Positions 22,801 through 34,718 of a DNA stretch of 64,000 nucleotides are shown in pieces. The translations under genes and the position numbers were made by a program. The notes under the pieces are model-generated. The model saw nothing but the letters and a program-made list of their open reading frames with translations, made no database searches and had not been told where the DNA came from. Source of the stretch: Terana coerulea (Eukaryota; Basidiomycota; Agaricomycetes; Polyporales; Phanerochaetaceae); NCBI GenBank assembly GCA_024811115.1, contig JAKOGH010000144.1, forward strand, positions 86,429 to 150,428, given 5' to 3'. The first letter of the stretch is position 1. Each line of letters opens with the position of its first letter.

Positions 22801-25800
22801 CGTCGCGTTCAGCCAACACCGCGATCACGCTCGGCTGCGGCCTCCTCGCGGAGGGTATGCGCTTGGTCTCTGTGAATTTGTGCGTCTTCCTTGTCGACGC
22901 GTGCTGCGTCTCGAAGACGGGTGCACTCCTCGAGTTGTCGAGCAGTGTCCTCACCCTGAAGGCGGACAAGGGCTAGGATCTCCTGCGCTTGACGCGAGTA
23001 GGCTTCGGCTCCTTGGGCGGCATTCATAGTGGTTTGCACAGCCATGCGAAGGTCTTGCGCGGCATCCCACATAGACTGCGTGATGGATTCGCCGTGGCTC
23101 GTCGTCGAGAATGTAGGGCTAGGGGGAGAGGGACAGCGTGCGGGGTGGGAGGGATGTTCGAGAACGTATGAGCGGGTAAATCTCGGGGGTGGTAGTCGGG
23201 AGAGGGCGATCCGTTAACCGCTTGAACGTGAGGCACAGTGTTGCCTACATGAAATGTCAATAAAATAATCAGACAAAAGGAGCCCGTCTTACCTTGAGGC
23301 ACTACAGTGATCGTCGGCTGGGAGAAAGGCACTTGACGTTCGACGACTACCACCTGCGGCTGTTGTACCTCGGCTGCATGAGCCGTTGTCGCGTCGGCCG
23401 GGCTGGAAGCAATGGGCTGAGGCTCAGGGGCAGGGATAACCGGGACAGCGCGGTCGTGAGCAACGGTCTCGAGGGGTGCAGACGAGGCTACTGGGGTCTT
23501 GTCAGCATCAGCTGCCACTTCAAAGATGGAGCAGGCATATCAAATGAAACTTGAGGTTCTTGGGCGGGTACAACGGCGGCGTCTTCGACCAGAGCGGGGA
23601 CCACTGGAGCTGCATCATCCTCTTCTCGAGGGGGAATAACCGGGGATTCATCGCGGACGACAGCAGGTACCATAGGTTCAGGCATTGCTGGTGGTGCTCC
23701 AGCTGATGGCATGTACTCGTAGTCTGCCGGTAGAGGCATTCCACTCAGATCAACGGAGCGAGTTCCAGTATGAGATGGGAAGAAAATAGTGGTTGGAGTC
23801 GGGGCAACAGATTCAGCAGGGAAAACCGGGGCTTGCACAGACGGCTCAGGCATCTGCACGGGCGCAATAAAGACAGGCGGGGACGGGATCACGTCTTCCA
23901 TGGCCAAAGGACCCTTGAGATTGGGAGGGGCCAGGGGTCGGGAAGTGAGAAGTGACCGGGACATCGAGCAAGGGGAGTGGCTCCAAGCGTGTCTGAAGTG
24001 TGGAAGGTGTGGAGGATAAGGGCGAAGAGCTGTCCGAGGAGGAGTCGGATGGCATGGGCGGGACGACTGCGTGCTCCTTGTGAGTGGGTTGGACAGGAAT
24101 GCTGGCAGGCGCCATTCTCATCGAGTACACAGGGACCGTCTGTGGTGGGTACATGTATGGCTAGAAAGACTTCAGCGGTTGCCTAAAAAGTTAAACATAA
24201 AAACCCACTGTCTGCATTGACGGTTGCGGAACGAATCCGAGAGGCAACGAAGGGATTTCGGGCATCTTGCTTCCGTAAAGAGGGGCCGCGCCGAAAGGGG
24301 CTGTGGTGCATGATTCAGAGAGCGAAAGATAAGAGAATAAAATTGCCTACGAGAATTCTGTCTGGACAGAGACTGGAACATCTCCATCATCTGGTCGACC
24401 TTTGTGCAAAGCGCATGCTGGATGGCGAGGCTCTCCTCCAAGCGACGGCGGGAATCCTCTTGAGCGATCTTGACTTCTTCGTGGGCGAGACGCGATTCCT
24501 CTTGGGCTCGAAGAGACTCTGCCTGTGCCCGACGAGATTCTTCCTGAGCACGAAGCGACTCTTCATGAGCCCTAAGTGACTGCTCCCTAGCAAAATTGGA
24601 CTCTTGCTGGGCCCGAAGGGACTCCTCCTTCGAGATCCTCGAGTCGTCCTGCGACCGCCGAAGTTCCTGCCGATATTCCTATCAGTCTGTCTGTCAGACT
24701 TGTATCTCAGAGTAAGCAGTATACTTACATCAAGAACCAGCGAGTAGTCCTGGACAGCGGGCGTTGGAGGAACAACTTGGAACAGAATGGGAGATGATGC
24801 GGTCGAGACTACGGATGCCGCAACTGAAAATGCTGCGTCGGCCAGTTCTTGAACGACGGGCATCGGGATGGGCGTCACAGGCGCAACGAAATCTTCCGCT
24901 CCGATAAGTGAGGCCTCTCGCGCGACCGGCGTTGCTTCAAAAGCAGTGTCATCCTGCACGAAATCAGCGATCTTGCGCATGTATAAAAGATAAAACCAAA
25001 CTCACGATGCTGCCAACCGAGGAACCTGCTTCGCTTGGCGGGAGGGGCACGTCCTCAGGTGGACGCGCACTCTCTTCCGGAGGCACTTCTGGGTCGGTCT
25101 CGCAGGCCTGGTCGACCTTCACAGGTAGGGCAGTCACGATTGACGCGGGCGAAACGGCCTTGTCCGTCATTGCAGCCTCTTCTACCGCCTGGACCTCTTC
25201 GGGAACTGGTTCTGCTGGGATAACGAGCGGCGAGATGGCCTTCTCCGCAGTTGTTGGTTCAATAGGGGCAGCATGTTGTGATGAGGCTGGCTTCACAGTG
25301 GACGCAACGGCAGAAAGCACGTCGTCTTCAGCCTCGGGAGCATCCTCGACTTCGGCATGGTCTACATCCACGTCCGCTTCGGGCTGCACATCGACCTCCA
25401 GCACCGTGCCCGCCACCGTCATAGGCGACACGCCCTTATCCGCCCGCGCCAATTCACCGTCCTCGATGTGCTTGAGGCCGAGCTCGGGCATGAGCTCGGA
25501 CAGGACAGAGCGCGCGATGGGCGACAAAGGCTGCGCAGCCGGGAGCGGGCTCGTGCCCGCGTCGACGCGCTGCACACTGCGTATTTCCGTCGGCTCGGAC
25601 GGCGGCGGGACGTGCTCGGCCATGTAGCGCGCGAGCGAGCCCTCGAAGCCGGGCGACGCGCGCAGGGGCACGGGCATCTGGATGCTGGTTTCCTCCCGCA
25701 CGCTCAACGTTGGCGCAGGGAGTATTGTCGGCGTGCGCACGTGCACGTTCTCGAGTTGCATCGCGTTTGTGTACGCGGACGGCGGCGCGAAGCTGATCTG

Positions 25801-28800
25801 TGATGCGGAGTCCGCGGGCGAGACCTCGTCCTCGGGGATGTTGAAGCCGGGGATGGTCGCGGGCGGGGAGGACGCACGTCGTGAGACGCGGGACAGGACG
25901 ATGCTGGCGTCGCGCACGTGTATGGCGGTGCCGCGCGAGGCGGTCGAGGTAGCGGAGAGGTCGGAGCCCTCTTCCGAGACCGGCGAGCCCCACACCCTTT
26001 CGACGTCCATACTGTGCGGGCGGGCGTCCATGCCGCTGACGTCTTCGTCCGAGTGGTGCGAGGACAAGTAGGAGCCGACGACGGACTCTGGTGACAAGGC
26101 GCGCTTGCGCGGAGGAGAGAGAAGGGTGATGCGGGCCTCTTTAGAGAGAATAGGGGAGTATGTCGTCTGGGCGTCGGCGTAAGATTTCTTGAGCTCCAGG
26201 GCGAGCGGAGAAACGCTGCGGTCGACACTAGACACAGAAAACGCGATGGGCGACGTGGCTGCCTCCATGTGCGCGACAATGATCGGTGAGGTTGCAAAGT
26301 CCATCTTCGTCACCGCGTTAGCAGAGAAGTCGATAACAGAGAGGGCCTGGTCCACTTGGTCCCCTCCAACGGGCTTGCGCAGCAGCTCGAGCAGCTCGTG
26401 CTGCACGTCCTTGATGTCGAGGATGCCCTTGCCCGTCAGGTCGAGAATCTTGCCGGTCTCCTCGCTGAGCATGGTCCGGATGCTCGCCGCCAGGCCGTCG
26501 AGGCACGGCGCGAGCTCTATCATGTCGACCTTCTCCGCGTCCGCCCCGACGCCCTTGTGCCCCACTTCCTTCGGAGGGACGATGTCCATCCCCGCAATAC
26601 GCGGGGAGACCTGCGGCACGCGTTGTCATTAGTATGCGTGACGCACGAGCGAAAATATCAAAGAGGAAACTCACCGCGGCCTCAGCGTAGTCCTTCTCCG
26701 CCACCGACGGCACACTCTCGCTGTCCGTCGCCGTGTTCAAGCTGTTGTCCGGCACGCTCGGCGGGCCCGTGCTCCACTCACTCGCGCTCTCGCCAAAGCT
26801 CGCGCTGTCCATCCCGTCCGTCACGCCGCTCTCGGACATCGCGCGGACGCGCACGACGGGCGTGCGCGCGCCGTCTTCCAGCTCCTCCGCCGCCGCGTCG
26901 CTGTGCGCGAGGGAGAGCAGGGACGTGCCGTCGTCCGACGCGGGCGCGTAGACGGGCGTGAGCGGGGGAGCACGCGTCGCTCGGAGGCGGCGGCCGTGAG
27001 CGACGGCGACGCGCGCAGGACGCTCGAGTCGTACGTCCCGTCCGTCTCCACGCCCCACGAGTGCGCGACGCTCGCCGCGCCGGGGCTGCGCTGGCCCGCC
27101 TCCGCCGCCATTTCCGACGGGGCGGGCGCGGGGAGGTCCTCGAGGCGCGTGGCGACGTCGTCCAGCACACTCTGCGTGCCCGCGAGGCTGACGTCCTCGA
27201 GCGCGAGGTATTCGTCTGGGGCTTCAGAGGGCGGGGCAGAGGGCAGCTGAACGAGCTCGGGCCCGGAGAGGTGCGAGAGGACGTCCGCGTTTGTGTCGGT
27301 GTCGGTGTCGGCGTGCAGGGAGACGTCCTCCGGTGCCTCGGAATGAAGTCGGACGCAGCGTCGGATGGGTCGGGGGCGGGGAGGGCGACAGAGACGACGG
27401 AGGGCGTGTATTCGGATGCGGGCAGCGGGACTTTCGTAGGATGCTCGGGCCCGAGGTCTTCCTCCACTTGTTCGGGTACTTCTGGCTCCAAAGGCTCTTC
27501 CACCGGTACGACGGGAGCTACCTCTTCCTCCGGCGGCTGCTCGTCAAACGCAACCTCGCTCTCCGGCAACGGCACCTCCACCCCTGCACCACTTCCTCCT
27601 CCTCGAGCACACCCATCCCCGGCCCCTCGACTTCCTCAGTAGGCGTCATCAACTGGTCCCCGTCCCACTCCAACACCCTCTCCTCTTCCCGCGCAGCCCG
27701 CCCCTCCTCCAGTATGAGGCCCACGAGCAGGTTGCCCGCGTCGTCCTCGTCCGGGAGGGTGTCGACGGCCGCGAGCGAGACGAAGGACATGTCGGGCGAG
27801 GCTGCGTCTGCGGTCTCGTATGCGCTGCTCGCGGGCGACGCGGGGACGGTCGCGCCCGTGAGCTGGTGCGCGACGTGTGGGTGGGCTGTGCCGCCGTTTC
27901 GCGCGTCGGAGGCGTACGACAGGCTTTGCGCGGAGACGCCTGTGTCATCGCTCCGCGCGCCGTTGCCGCCTTGCATTGGCGCGCCATACCCATGCGACTG
28001 CGCCTGGGGGACCGCCGCGCGGTATCCGTCTTGCTCGCCCGCCCGCGTCCATTCCCGCGCAGCGTGCGCATCGCGCGTCAGACGCGTCCGAATCGCCGTG
28101 GCACGAGTCGCCGAGCAGGCTCGCGCTCGCGGTGCCGCGGAAGGAGAGCGTGGAGGCGACGACGTCCGTGCCCGTGCTGCTCCCGATCTCGAGCAGCGTG
28201 CGGTCGCGGCTCGAGAAGCTCGTCAGCGTGTCGCGCGTCTCGGTCGTGCCCGTGCCCGTGCGGGTCTCGGTCCTGCTCTCCGCGCTATCCGTCGTGGTGT
28301 GTGTTTGTGTGTGTGTCCGCGTAGAGGGGTTGGAGTCGGACACCGAGACCTCGCTGCGCGCCGCGCGCGTGCGTTCGCGCCACGTCCCGACCTTGGCGTG
28401 CACGGGCGGGCTGCGGCTGCGCGGCCCCGCGAGCGCCTCGCCCGTCAGCTGCGCCTGCACGTCGGGGAGCGGCGCGGCGCGCTTGCGCCGGGGCGACGAG
28501 GAGATGTAGATCGTGCTGCGCGAGCCGAATTGGGAGCGCGCGCCGCTCGTGTGCACGTCGGACGAGATCTGCAGGTCCGAGGAGGAGAGGAGCGTGCCGT
28601 CGTCTGAGGAGATTGTGGAGTGCGTGGGCGAGGCGGGCCTGGGAGCCGCGTCTTGGAGGGAGGACGCGACGGAGATGTTGCCGTTGAACACCGTTCTGCG
28701 ACACGTAAGTAGTGAATAAACGCGTGCAGACGAGAGAGGGAAGGACACTCACTGGATGGCATCGAACCACGCGACCATTTCCGCGCGCGTCTCGCTGCCG

Positions 28801-30806
28801 AGCCGTTCGAGGCTGTCACTATACCCGAGCTCGAACGTCATCAACCTTCTCCGCCCGTCGGCGCCGTCCACCCAGACGTCGCGCTCCTGGCCGTTCGGGC
28901 GCACGGTCCGCACCTCGACGCACGACAGCAGGTCGAGGCGCACCTCCGCGAGCAGGCCGGAGGGCTCGGTCCAGCGCAGGACGAGCATGGACGGGTAGAG
29001 CGCCGCGGTGCCGCGTTCCCAGGTGTATGGCGGGAGACGGTGCACGTTGAGGTACCATAACGGGGCCGTGTATATCGGCTGGTGAGAAACGCGTCAGATC
29101 TGAATAGGATAGGAGACGGTGTATACAAAAGCGTACTGCATCGGTCTGTTCCTCGACATCAAACGCCATCTCTTCCTCTTCCTCTTCTTGCTCTTCGTCT
29201 TCACTTTCCGGCGAGCGGCGCAGCGCGCGAGAGGTCTCGCCCCTTCCAACACTTCTCGCACGCTCCTTCCCCTTCTCCCTCCTACTCGGGCTCCGTCTAC
29301 TCGACAACGCAGAGCGCCCCGAGGCACTCGGCGTCCTACTTCTTCTCCCACCTCTGCTCCGGCTCCTTGCTACTCTTGACGGCGAGGTCCTGGACGAGCG
29401 CGAATACGTCGACGGCGTGTACGCCGACCGCGACCCAGAAAGGCCGACGAAGCCCGTCAGCGCGCCGAGGATCCCCTGGCCGCTGCTGTACGTGCTCCCG
29501 GTCTGGCTGCGCGTGTACCCCGCGCTCGACGCGCTCACGGCGCTCTTGTCCGGGCTCGCCGAACGCGTCTTCGTCGGGCTCGCCGAGCGGTTTCGTGTGT
29601 CTGAGGAGCCGTACGACCAGCCCGAGACGTCTGAGGCGCGTGCGCGCGCCGAGCGAACCCGTCCAGCCGGTGCGGCTGAGGGCGAGCGCGCCGGGGACGG
29701 CGGGCATGCTAGATATTGCAGAGGGCGGCTTCACGGGGACGCGGGGCGCGGCGGGAGCGAGGGCACGGAGGCGCCGCGCGTGTGCGAGGGGCCTTGGCCG
29801 GGCACGGGCGAGGCGCGGCCCTCGAAGAGCGCGATGAGCTCGCCGGTCGTGCGGCGCGAGGACGACGTCGCCGAGGTGCTGGTGGTGAGCAGCGTAGAAA
29901 GCGTCTGTGAGTTGGTTGTGATTTCTTGGGAGGACGTGGGTGTGAGGCGGGAGGCGGTGGGCGTGCTGTCGGAAGTGTAGGTTCGTGAGTGGGAGTTGGA
30001 GTGCGAGGGCGTGCTGAGGGGCGTGAAGGTGCCGTTCGTGAAGCTTTGGGTAGGGGTATTGTTGTATGGGTCCGTGGCGGAGCGGGTGTGGTAGGTCTCT
30101 TCGCTTGCAGGTCGGTGGTGGTACGTGCGCGAAGAGGTCGAAGTGTGGTCGTCCATAAGCGTCGTGGTGCCCTCTTGCACGTCGTCCTCGAGCACAGACG
30201 CCTCGTCGCTTACGCAAGACGAGCTTGCGCTATGATCTGCACCGTAGTTAGTACACGCGCACAGCTAAAACGAGCAGACGTACTTCTGCGGGACGATGTG
30301 CCCGGCCAAAGCGAGGTGAGGGCGGTGGTGGTGAAGGTGGAGAAGGAGGCGGTGCCAAAGATGGGCGACTGAGGCCCTACGGTGGACTCTGGGTAGCTGG
30401 AATCGGTCGCCTCAGACCTGTAGGGCATCTCTCGGTCGTAAAGTCGTGACAATCCAAGCTAAAGCGAGGGCTTGTAATGAGCCAATATAACAAGGTTTCG
30501 GCGTCCTCCGGGGTCCTCCCGAGTATTTCTGGGCGCTGCAGGTGTCGTGGTCGTCGCGGGAGTCGTTGGTGGGGCACAGAGAGGGCCAGGACGGCTCGGA
30601 CGCGGTGGCTGCTGTCGGTGACAGTGATGGAGGCGAACTTGGTTCGACTTCAGCATAGGCGCCAAACAGAACTCGTGTCGCGTGCCTCTCCAGATCCACG
30701 TGATCGTGTCTATTTGCACTTTGTTTGGCCCCAACCGGATCTCAATCTTCATGCTCTGGTACTTGTCTACTCTGCAGGCTCTGCAGAGCTCCAGAACCGG
30801 AGGCAC
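19893..30806 (-). CDS. Giant PH-domain / heptad-repeat / coiled-coil protein
   Basis: A single minus-strand gene of about 10.9 kb with at least a dozen short introns, roughly 3,200-3,400 residues; no family name recognised. Start is ATG 30806 or 30752 (MKIEIRLGPNKVQI). Then come a Ser/Pro region and TTGELIALFE (about 29.83 kb), an SR-rich part and an acidic run. A PH-like domain follows (exon 29078-28753: PLWYLNVHRLPPY, ALYPSMLVLRW, RRRLMTFELGYSDSLERL, AEMVAWFDAI). Long acidic low-complexity exons follow (28695-26675, 26610-25006), then a heptad-repeat exon (24678-24351) and a long coiled coil (about 23.1-21.06 kb). Short 3' exons carry LTDFCKNLAPEMLQLFHEI, and a Pro-rich tail ends at TGA 19893. 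One-base shifts occur about every kilobase, yet sequence and splice sites remain coherent, which suggests consensus errors. Membrane-binding, scaffold-like architecture is my inference; two adjacent genes cannot be fully excluded. Confidence 0.72.
24351..24678 (-). repeat. Nine near-exact heptad repeats (RAQEESL type) inside the giant gene
   Basis: This exon of the giant gene (canonical splice sites on both sides) encodes consecutive seven-residue units such as RAQQESN, FAREQSL, RAHEESL, RAQEESR, RAQAESL, LAHEEVK, IAQEDSR and RRLEESL. It is a 21-nt coding minisatellite in step with a coiled-coil heptad. The chain then runs into QMMEMFQSLSRQNS. Confidence 0.8.
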
Positions 30807-31174
30807 TTCCCATGTGGTCAGTAATTTGACCGCTTTCTTTCATTGCTGGTAGCTGCTACTGGTATTTGCTTGGTATCTGTCCAGGAACGCTAGTACTTGA
30901 GTACTACGAAAAGTGAGCACCCCTCGCAACGACTCTGTCCGAGGAATGCTAACGTCGCGCTCTGCTGTAGGCGTCCTCTCGGCCTTGTGCAAAGTCGTAC
31001 ACGATGTACTACTCAATAAGTGACGTGCTCATGCAGACGGCGCGCGCCCGTCGCCTCACATAAAACTATGCGGTCGGACGTCCTTACGGGCAAATCCTTC
31101 CCAGCTCCCGCCACCCGGAAGGTTGTCTTGAGAGTTGGTCTCCATGCACGATGATACTACGGCAACATACGTTC
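30807..31174. promoter_or_regulatory. Upstream region of the giant gene
   Basis: No coding content recognised; it presumably holds the giant gene's promoter. A small inverted repeat AGTACTTGAGTACT lies at about 30891-30904. Confidence 0.35.
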
Positions 31175-31384
31175 TATGTGCTTTCGATAAGACGATGCCA
31201 TTCTGACACCATCTTCCAATCCCGATCCTACTGGTGTGTGCGTTCCCTTGAACACACTGCAGTACCCTTACGGGGACCACCTTTAGACCTTCTTCAACAG
31301 TATCAGATTACGAGTGTAGTCAACTGTTATCTCGCCGAGCTCTTGCATGCGGAATCGCTTCTACGCTCGGAAGAATCTCTATAA
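31175..31384 (+). other. Plus-strand sequence with a decayed relative at 56050-56213
   Basis: The sequence around 31187-31330 (AATCCCGATCCTACTGGTG and following) is clearly related to 56098-56210. Translation of the two gives matching peptides (QSRSYWCVRS versus ESRSDWCGCP; QQYQIT versus WHYQTM). It may be the first exon of a small gene divergent from the giant gene, but no complete gene can be assembled here and no family is recognised. Confidence 0.4.
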
Positions 31385-32233
31385 CTGGATGCTCATGAAC
31401 TTGTTGGTCACATCATATTGACTGTCGTCGGGCGCTGCAAGTTATAACAAGCAGACATCTACGACGGAGTGTCGCTGAGGTATGCCCGTCACCCATTAAT
31501 TACTGTGTTTTGACCCTGGGCTTCATCCCCGTCCATCAAATAATCATGATACTTGTATTATGGGCAATGCGATGGTCAGATTCTGGTGGAAAAGCAAAGG
31601 TAGTATGACAGCTTCCTGACTGAGAGGTGATACACAGATGGTTGCGATGCAGCAGACTAACATATAGCAGCCTATACTGCTAAATCTTCCACTAACAGCC
31701 AGCCCATCAATCCTGTCTACCACCTACGTACTTTCGTTTTGGCTGGTGCAGACCATGATTGGCCTTCGCTACCTTCGAAACTCGCGCATCGTGAGAAACG
31801 GGAGTCTATCATCGGGAGAGGTGCAAGCGCCGCAGATAGTGCATTCGCAAGCGCCACAGACAGTGAATCCGCAATTATCTTCCTAACTTCTCGTTCACCC
31901 CTTCCAATACTCCCTTCTTCCATTTCACTTCCGCCATTATTTACTAGCACAAGCTCTCCTGCTCCCAGTCCCGGGTCTACGTTTTCCAACGTCGTTTTCA
32001 ACTGGAATGTCTACTACGAACTTGGATATTATCAGTAGTATGGTGAGTAATATTAATACTTGGGCCATACGTTCAGCCTTCATTCACAGGTGTTATAAAA
32101 GGGGCTGGAAACGTTGACCCTCGCGACTAGACCGGCACAGAAAACGTCTGTATTGGCTCCCATACCAGTTTTGGCGAGCCGTACAGTCTGCTTTGGGGGC
32201 AGTTCAGAGCAATTTCCTCATCTTGTTTCCTGT

Positions 32234-33093
32234 AGACTGTGCCAGTAGCTGAGAGCAGTGAGACAACGAGCTCAGCAGCAATTAACCCCGAGCAGCACTG
32301 TGAGTGCTGAAGGTTTGCGATATTTATTGAAGTGAAAACTGACATTTCGCAATCCTTTCAAGGCATTCTCGATGGTATCTTTCGTTACTGCAGTGGTCAC
32401 TGCGTCTGGCTTGACTGCCAGCGTATCAGCGGTGCAGTTCAAGTCCCCATCTGTGTCACTTACGGTCTCACAATCCACAGTGACGATGAACCGTTCTGTG
32501 CCTTCTAAGGCTCAGCCGCCTCTGTTAGCACTCATAGCCTCCCTGGCTGCGGTTGGCGCCGTCCTATTGATTATTTTGCTGGTTTTATTCTGGCGACACA
32601 TGAAGCAGCTGCAGAGACAAACGTCTCAGGGCCATTCAGGTGTGTGCACATAATCTACCTTCCAGGAGGGCTCGATTGAACTGAACTCAATTTCATGTGA
32701 ATTGGCACCAGCGTTGGACACGAGCGTCGCAGCTGAAAATCTCATACGCCGGGCGTTCGCACAAAGTTTGCAGCAGCAACTCCACGGCCGGCCACACTCC
32801 CTCGCCAGTTCCCGTGCGCCCGAACATCCTGCGATGATAAAGATGGGAGCTTCGATGAACAGCCTCGAGGCATTACACCATTCGTGCTCGGACAGGAGCA
32901 AATAGACCCTGGAAGCCTGTCGAGGGAAAGAGTTGTGGAAGGATCAGTGGGGCAGGACGTTGCAATTATAGAGCGTGGAGATGGGACCACGGATCTAGAG
33001 CCACCTGTCAGTCCAGAGACAGTTAACTCCCATGAAGATACCGAGGTTTCCCATGCTGGCACACTTCCACCTCCATATGCAGAGTACTACTAG
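32234..33093 (+). CDS. Putative single-pass plasma-membrane protein with C-terminal PY motif
   Basis: The architecture is typical of fungal one-span proteins. A Ser/Thr-rich outside part (VPVAESSETTSSAAINPEQ, then VTASGLTASVSAVQF) precedes a strong membrane segment (LLALIASLAAVGAVLLIILLVLFW, about 32521-32592) and a basic stop-transfer RHMKQLQR. The cytoplasmic tail ends in GTLPPPYAEYY at TAG 33093. PPPY is a ligand for WW domains of Nedd4/Rsp5-type ubiquitin ligases, which suggests regulated endocytosis. Splice sites near 32299/32394 and 32639/32711 are plausible, but the tail needs one more frame change at about 32.8 kb (intron or shift). The N-terminus and signal peptide were not located; an intron 32182-32236 may connect to it. 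Confidence 0.5.
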
Positions 33094-33464
33094 AGTACAG
33101 TGAACAGAACATGCAGTAAATTCTTAAGCTTACTCTCTCCCCACCAATGGTGCCGCAGAACGGTCTGGGGATCGGATGCATTGTAGCAGTAGGACGTCGG
33201 CACACTTCCTATTGCAGAACATGTAAGCTGTCTCGTCTGGAAGATACTCATGCTTACGGGGCATATCATTCTAGTGGTCTGACTCACAACAAAGCACTGG
33301 AAGGTTGGGTGTAACATAGCAACAAACTCCGTACAGTACATCAACTTAACAAGGCATCTGCCAGCACTCAAAAATTCGACCATTGGCCATTCCACGGCCT
33401 GCTGGTGCCTAAGCCACCAGTCGCGTTGCCAGCATTAATGAATGGGCCCCAAGTGGTAGCATCT

Positions 33465-33953
33465 TCAAATCGGCCACAGTTGTCCACACTGGTGAGTACG
33501 AGATGAGCCTTCTGCATTGGCATGGCTTTGAACTAAGACGTACTCGTATTCATTGCATTCGCTACATTTATCTGGGCCGAAGCTCGAGATCGTCTTGTTC
33601 CAATCCCCGCCGAGCTTGATGCATTCACCGATAGGCTGCATGGCATAGCCGCACTTTCCGCTCCAGTTAATGTTCTCACATGTGTACACACCGCCAACTG
33701 CGCGTTTTGTGCATTTGTCCTGGCGTGAACCCGCGGTAGACACAAGATGTGATATGTAAAAGCGCACCTGGAGGCTTATCCCGTTGGCGGGGCCTACAGA
33801 GGCACCGATAGCATTGATGGGGAGGGTCACGCCATCTCAGCCCACATTGTACTTCAAAATTCCAATCATCTCTGAGTATCGCCGCAGAAGGAGACACGGA
33901 GGTTGCTATGACCAAAATACGACTGTAGCAACCATATACGAGAGTTTATGCAT
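33465..33953 (-). pseudogene. Small secreted cysteine-rich protein, crystallin-like, frame broken
   Basis: The last exon (33719-33465) encodes VGGVYTCENINWSGKCGYAM, GECIKLGGDWNKTISSFGPD and KCSECNEYEYVLV. These are the wording and cysteine spacing of a family of small secreted fungal proteins with a beta/gamma-crystallin-like fold. A 48-nt intron (33767-33720, GTGCGC...CGCCAG) joins it in frame to INAIGASVGPANGISLQ. An ATG at 33953 starts a good secretion signal (MHKLSYMVATVV, then LVIATSVSPSAA after a 1-nt shift in a T-run). A second shift and a TGA at 33839-33837 precede the mature part. Three defects in so short a gene suggest a pseudogene, although T-run errors cannot be ruled out. Role unknown; such proteins are often secreted during host or surface interaction. 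Confidence 0.55.
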
Positions 33954-33993
33954 CGTGCGTGTTGTGGTGTGTGAGTATTAATCAGAGACGGGG

Positions 33994-34718
33994 CAAAATC
34001 TGCTATAGAGGTAAAGAGTCAACGGCGCCTTTTATACGGCTTCAGGAACAATCTACCACTCGACGCCAGCGCTCAGCCGAAGTTCTGCCAGTAGGCGGTC
34101 GATGGGGTACGAGTGCTCCGACGTTTCACGTACAGTAATCACTTTAAATCAGTGCCGGACCGACATGCTGTATCACTGGAAGCGTCAAAAGCGATGAAAG
34201 TGTTTACCGGGAGATGTGCGGCGACCGTTTTATAGGCAACCTTGAAGACATGCGCGAAGAGAATGAACACTCTGTGGGAGGGCCATGATGTGGAGTGTCT
34301 CTTCGCGTTCTACAGAAATAATTCCTGGGTGATATATGATAGGCGACCTGCAGCGCTGCTCAACGCGAGTTTCAACAGGGATGTCACCGATGGTCGGGCT
34401 GTGCGTGGACAAAGTCACGACCCGCGGAAGTCGTAGCGAGAGGGCGCTGAGATGTGTTACCACGGCAACGGCCGCGCAGGTTTTGTATGTGTTAGGATCC
34501 AAAGTTGCCAGTGCTGCTTGCCTTGTCTCGACATCGTTGCCTAAGATGAGTAACGCGGCCCACAAAGAATTGCAAGATGGACGCCAAAGTCGGATGTTGG
34601 TGTTACAGGGATATTAGAAGGAGCAATTTGTCGGCTGGGAGCAGATGTTTGGCTCTGTTAGGTTTTGGAAGCTGTCGGTTACCACTCTTGGTAAGGCGCT
34701 CTGCAAAGCATAGACAGC
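33994..34718. other. Intergenic DNA with an orphan copy of the kinase upstream motif
   Basis: Only small, unrelated open frames are present. TATGTGTTAGGATCCAAAG at 34487-34505 matches the element before kinases 2 and 5, but no kinase follows here, so this may mark a lost copy. Confidence 0.4.

Noticed and set aside
21687..23029. Long plus-strand frames (256 and 247 codons) opposite the coiled-coil region
   Set aside because: They are antisense shadows of biased coiled-coil codons; the minus strand has the splice sites and repeat logic, and the plus translations show no domain.
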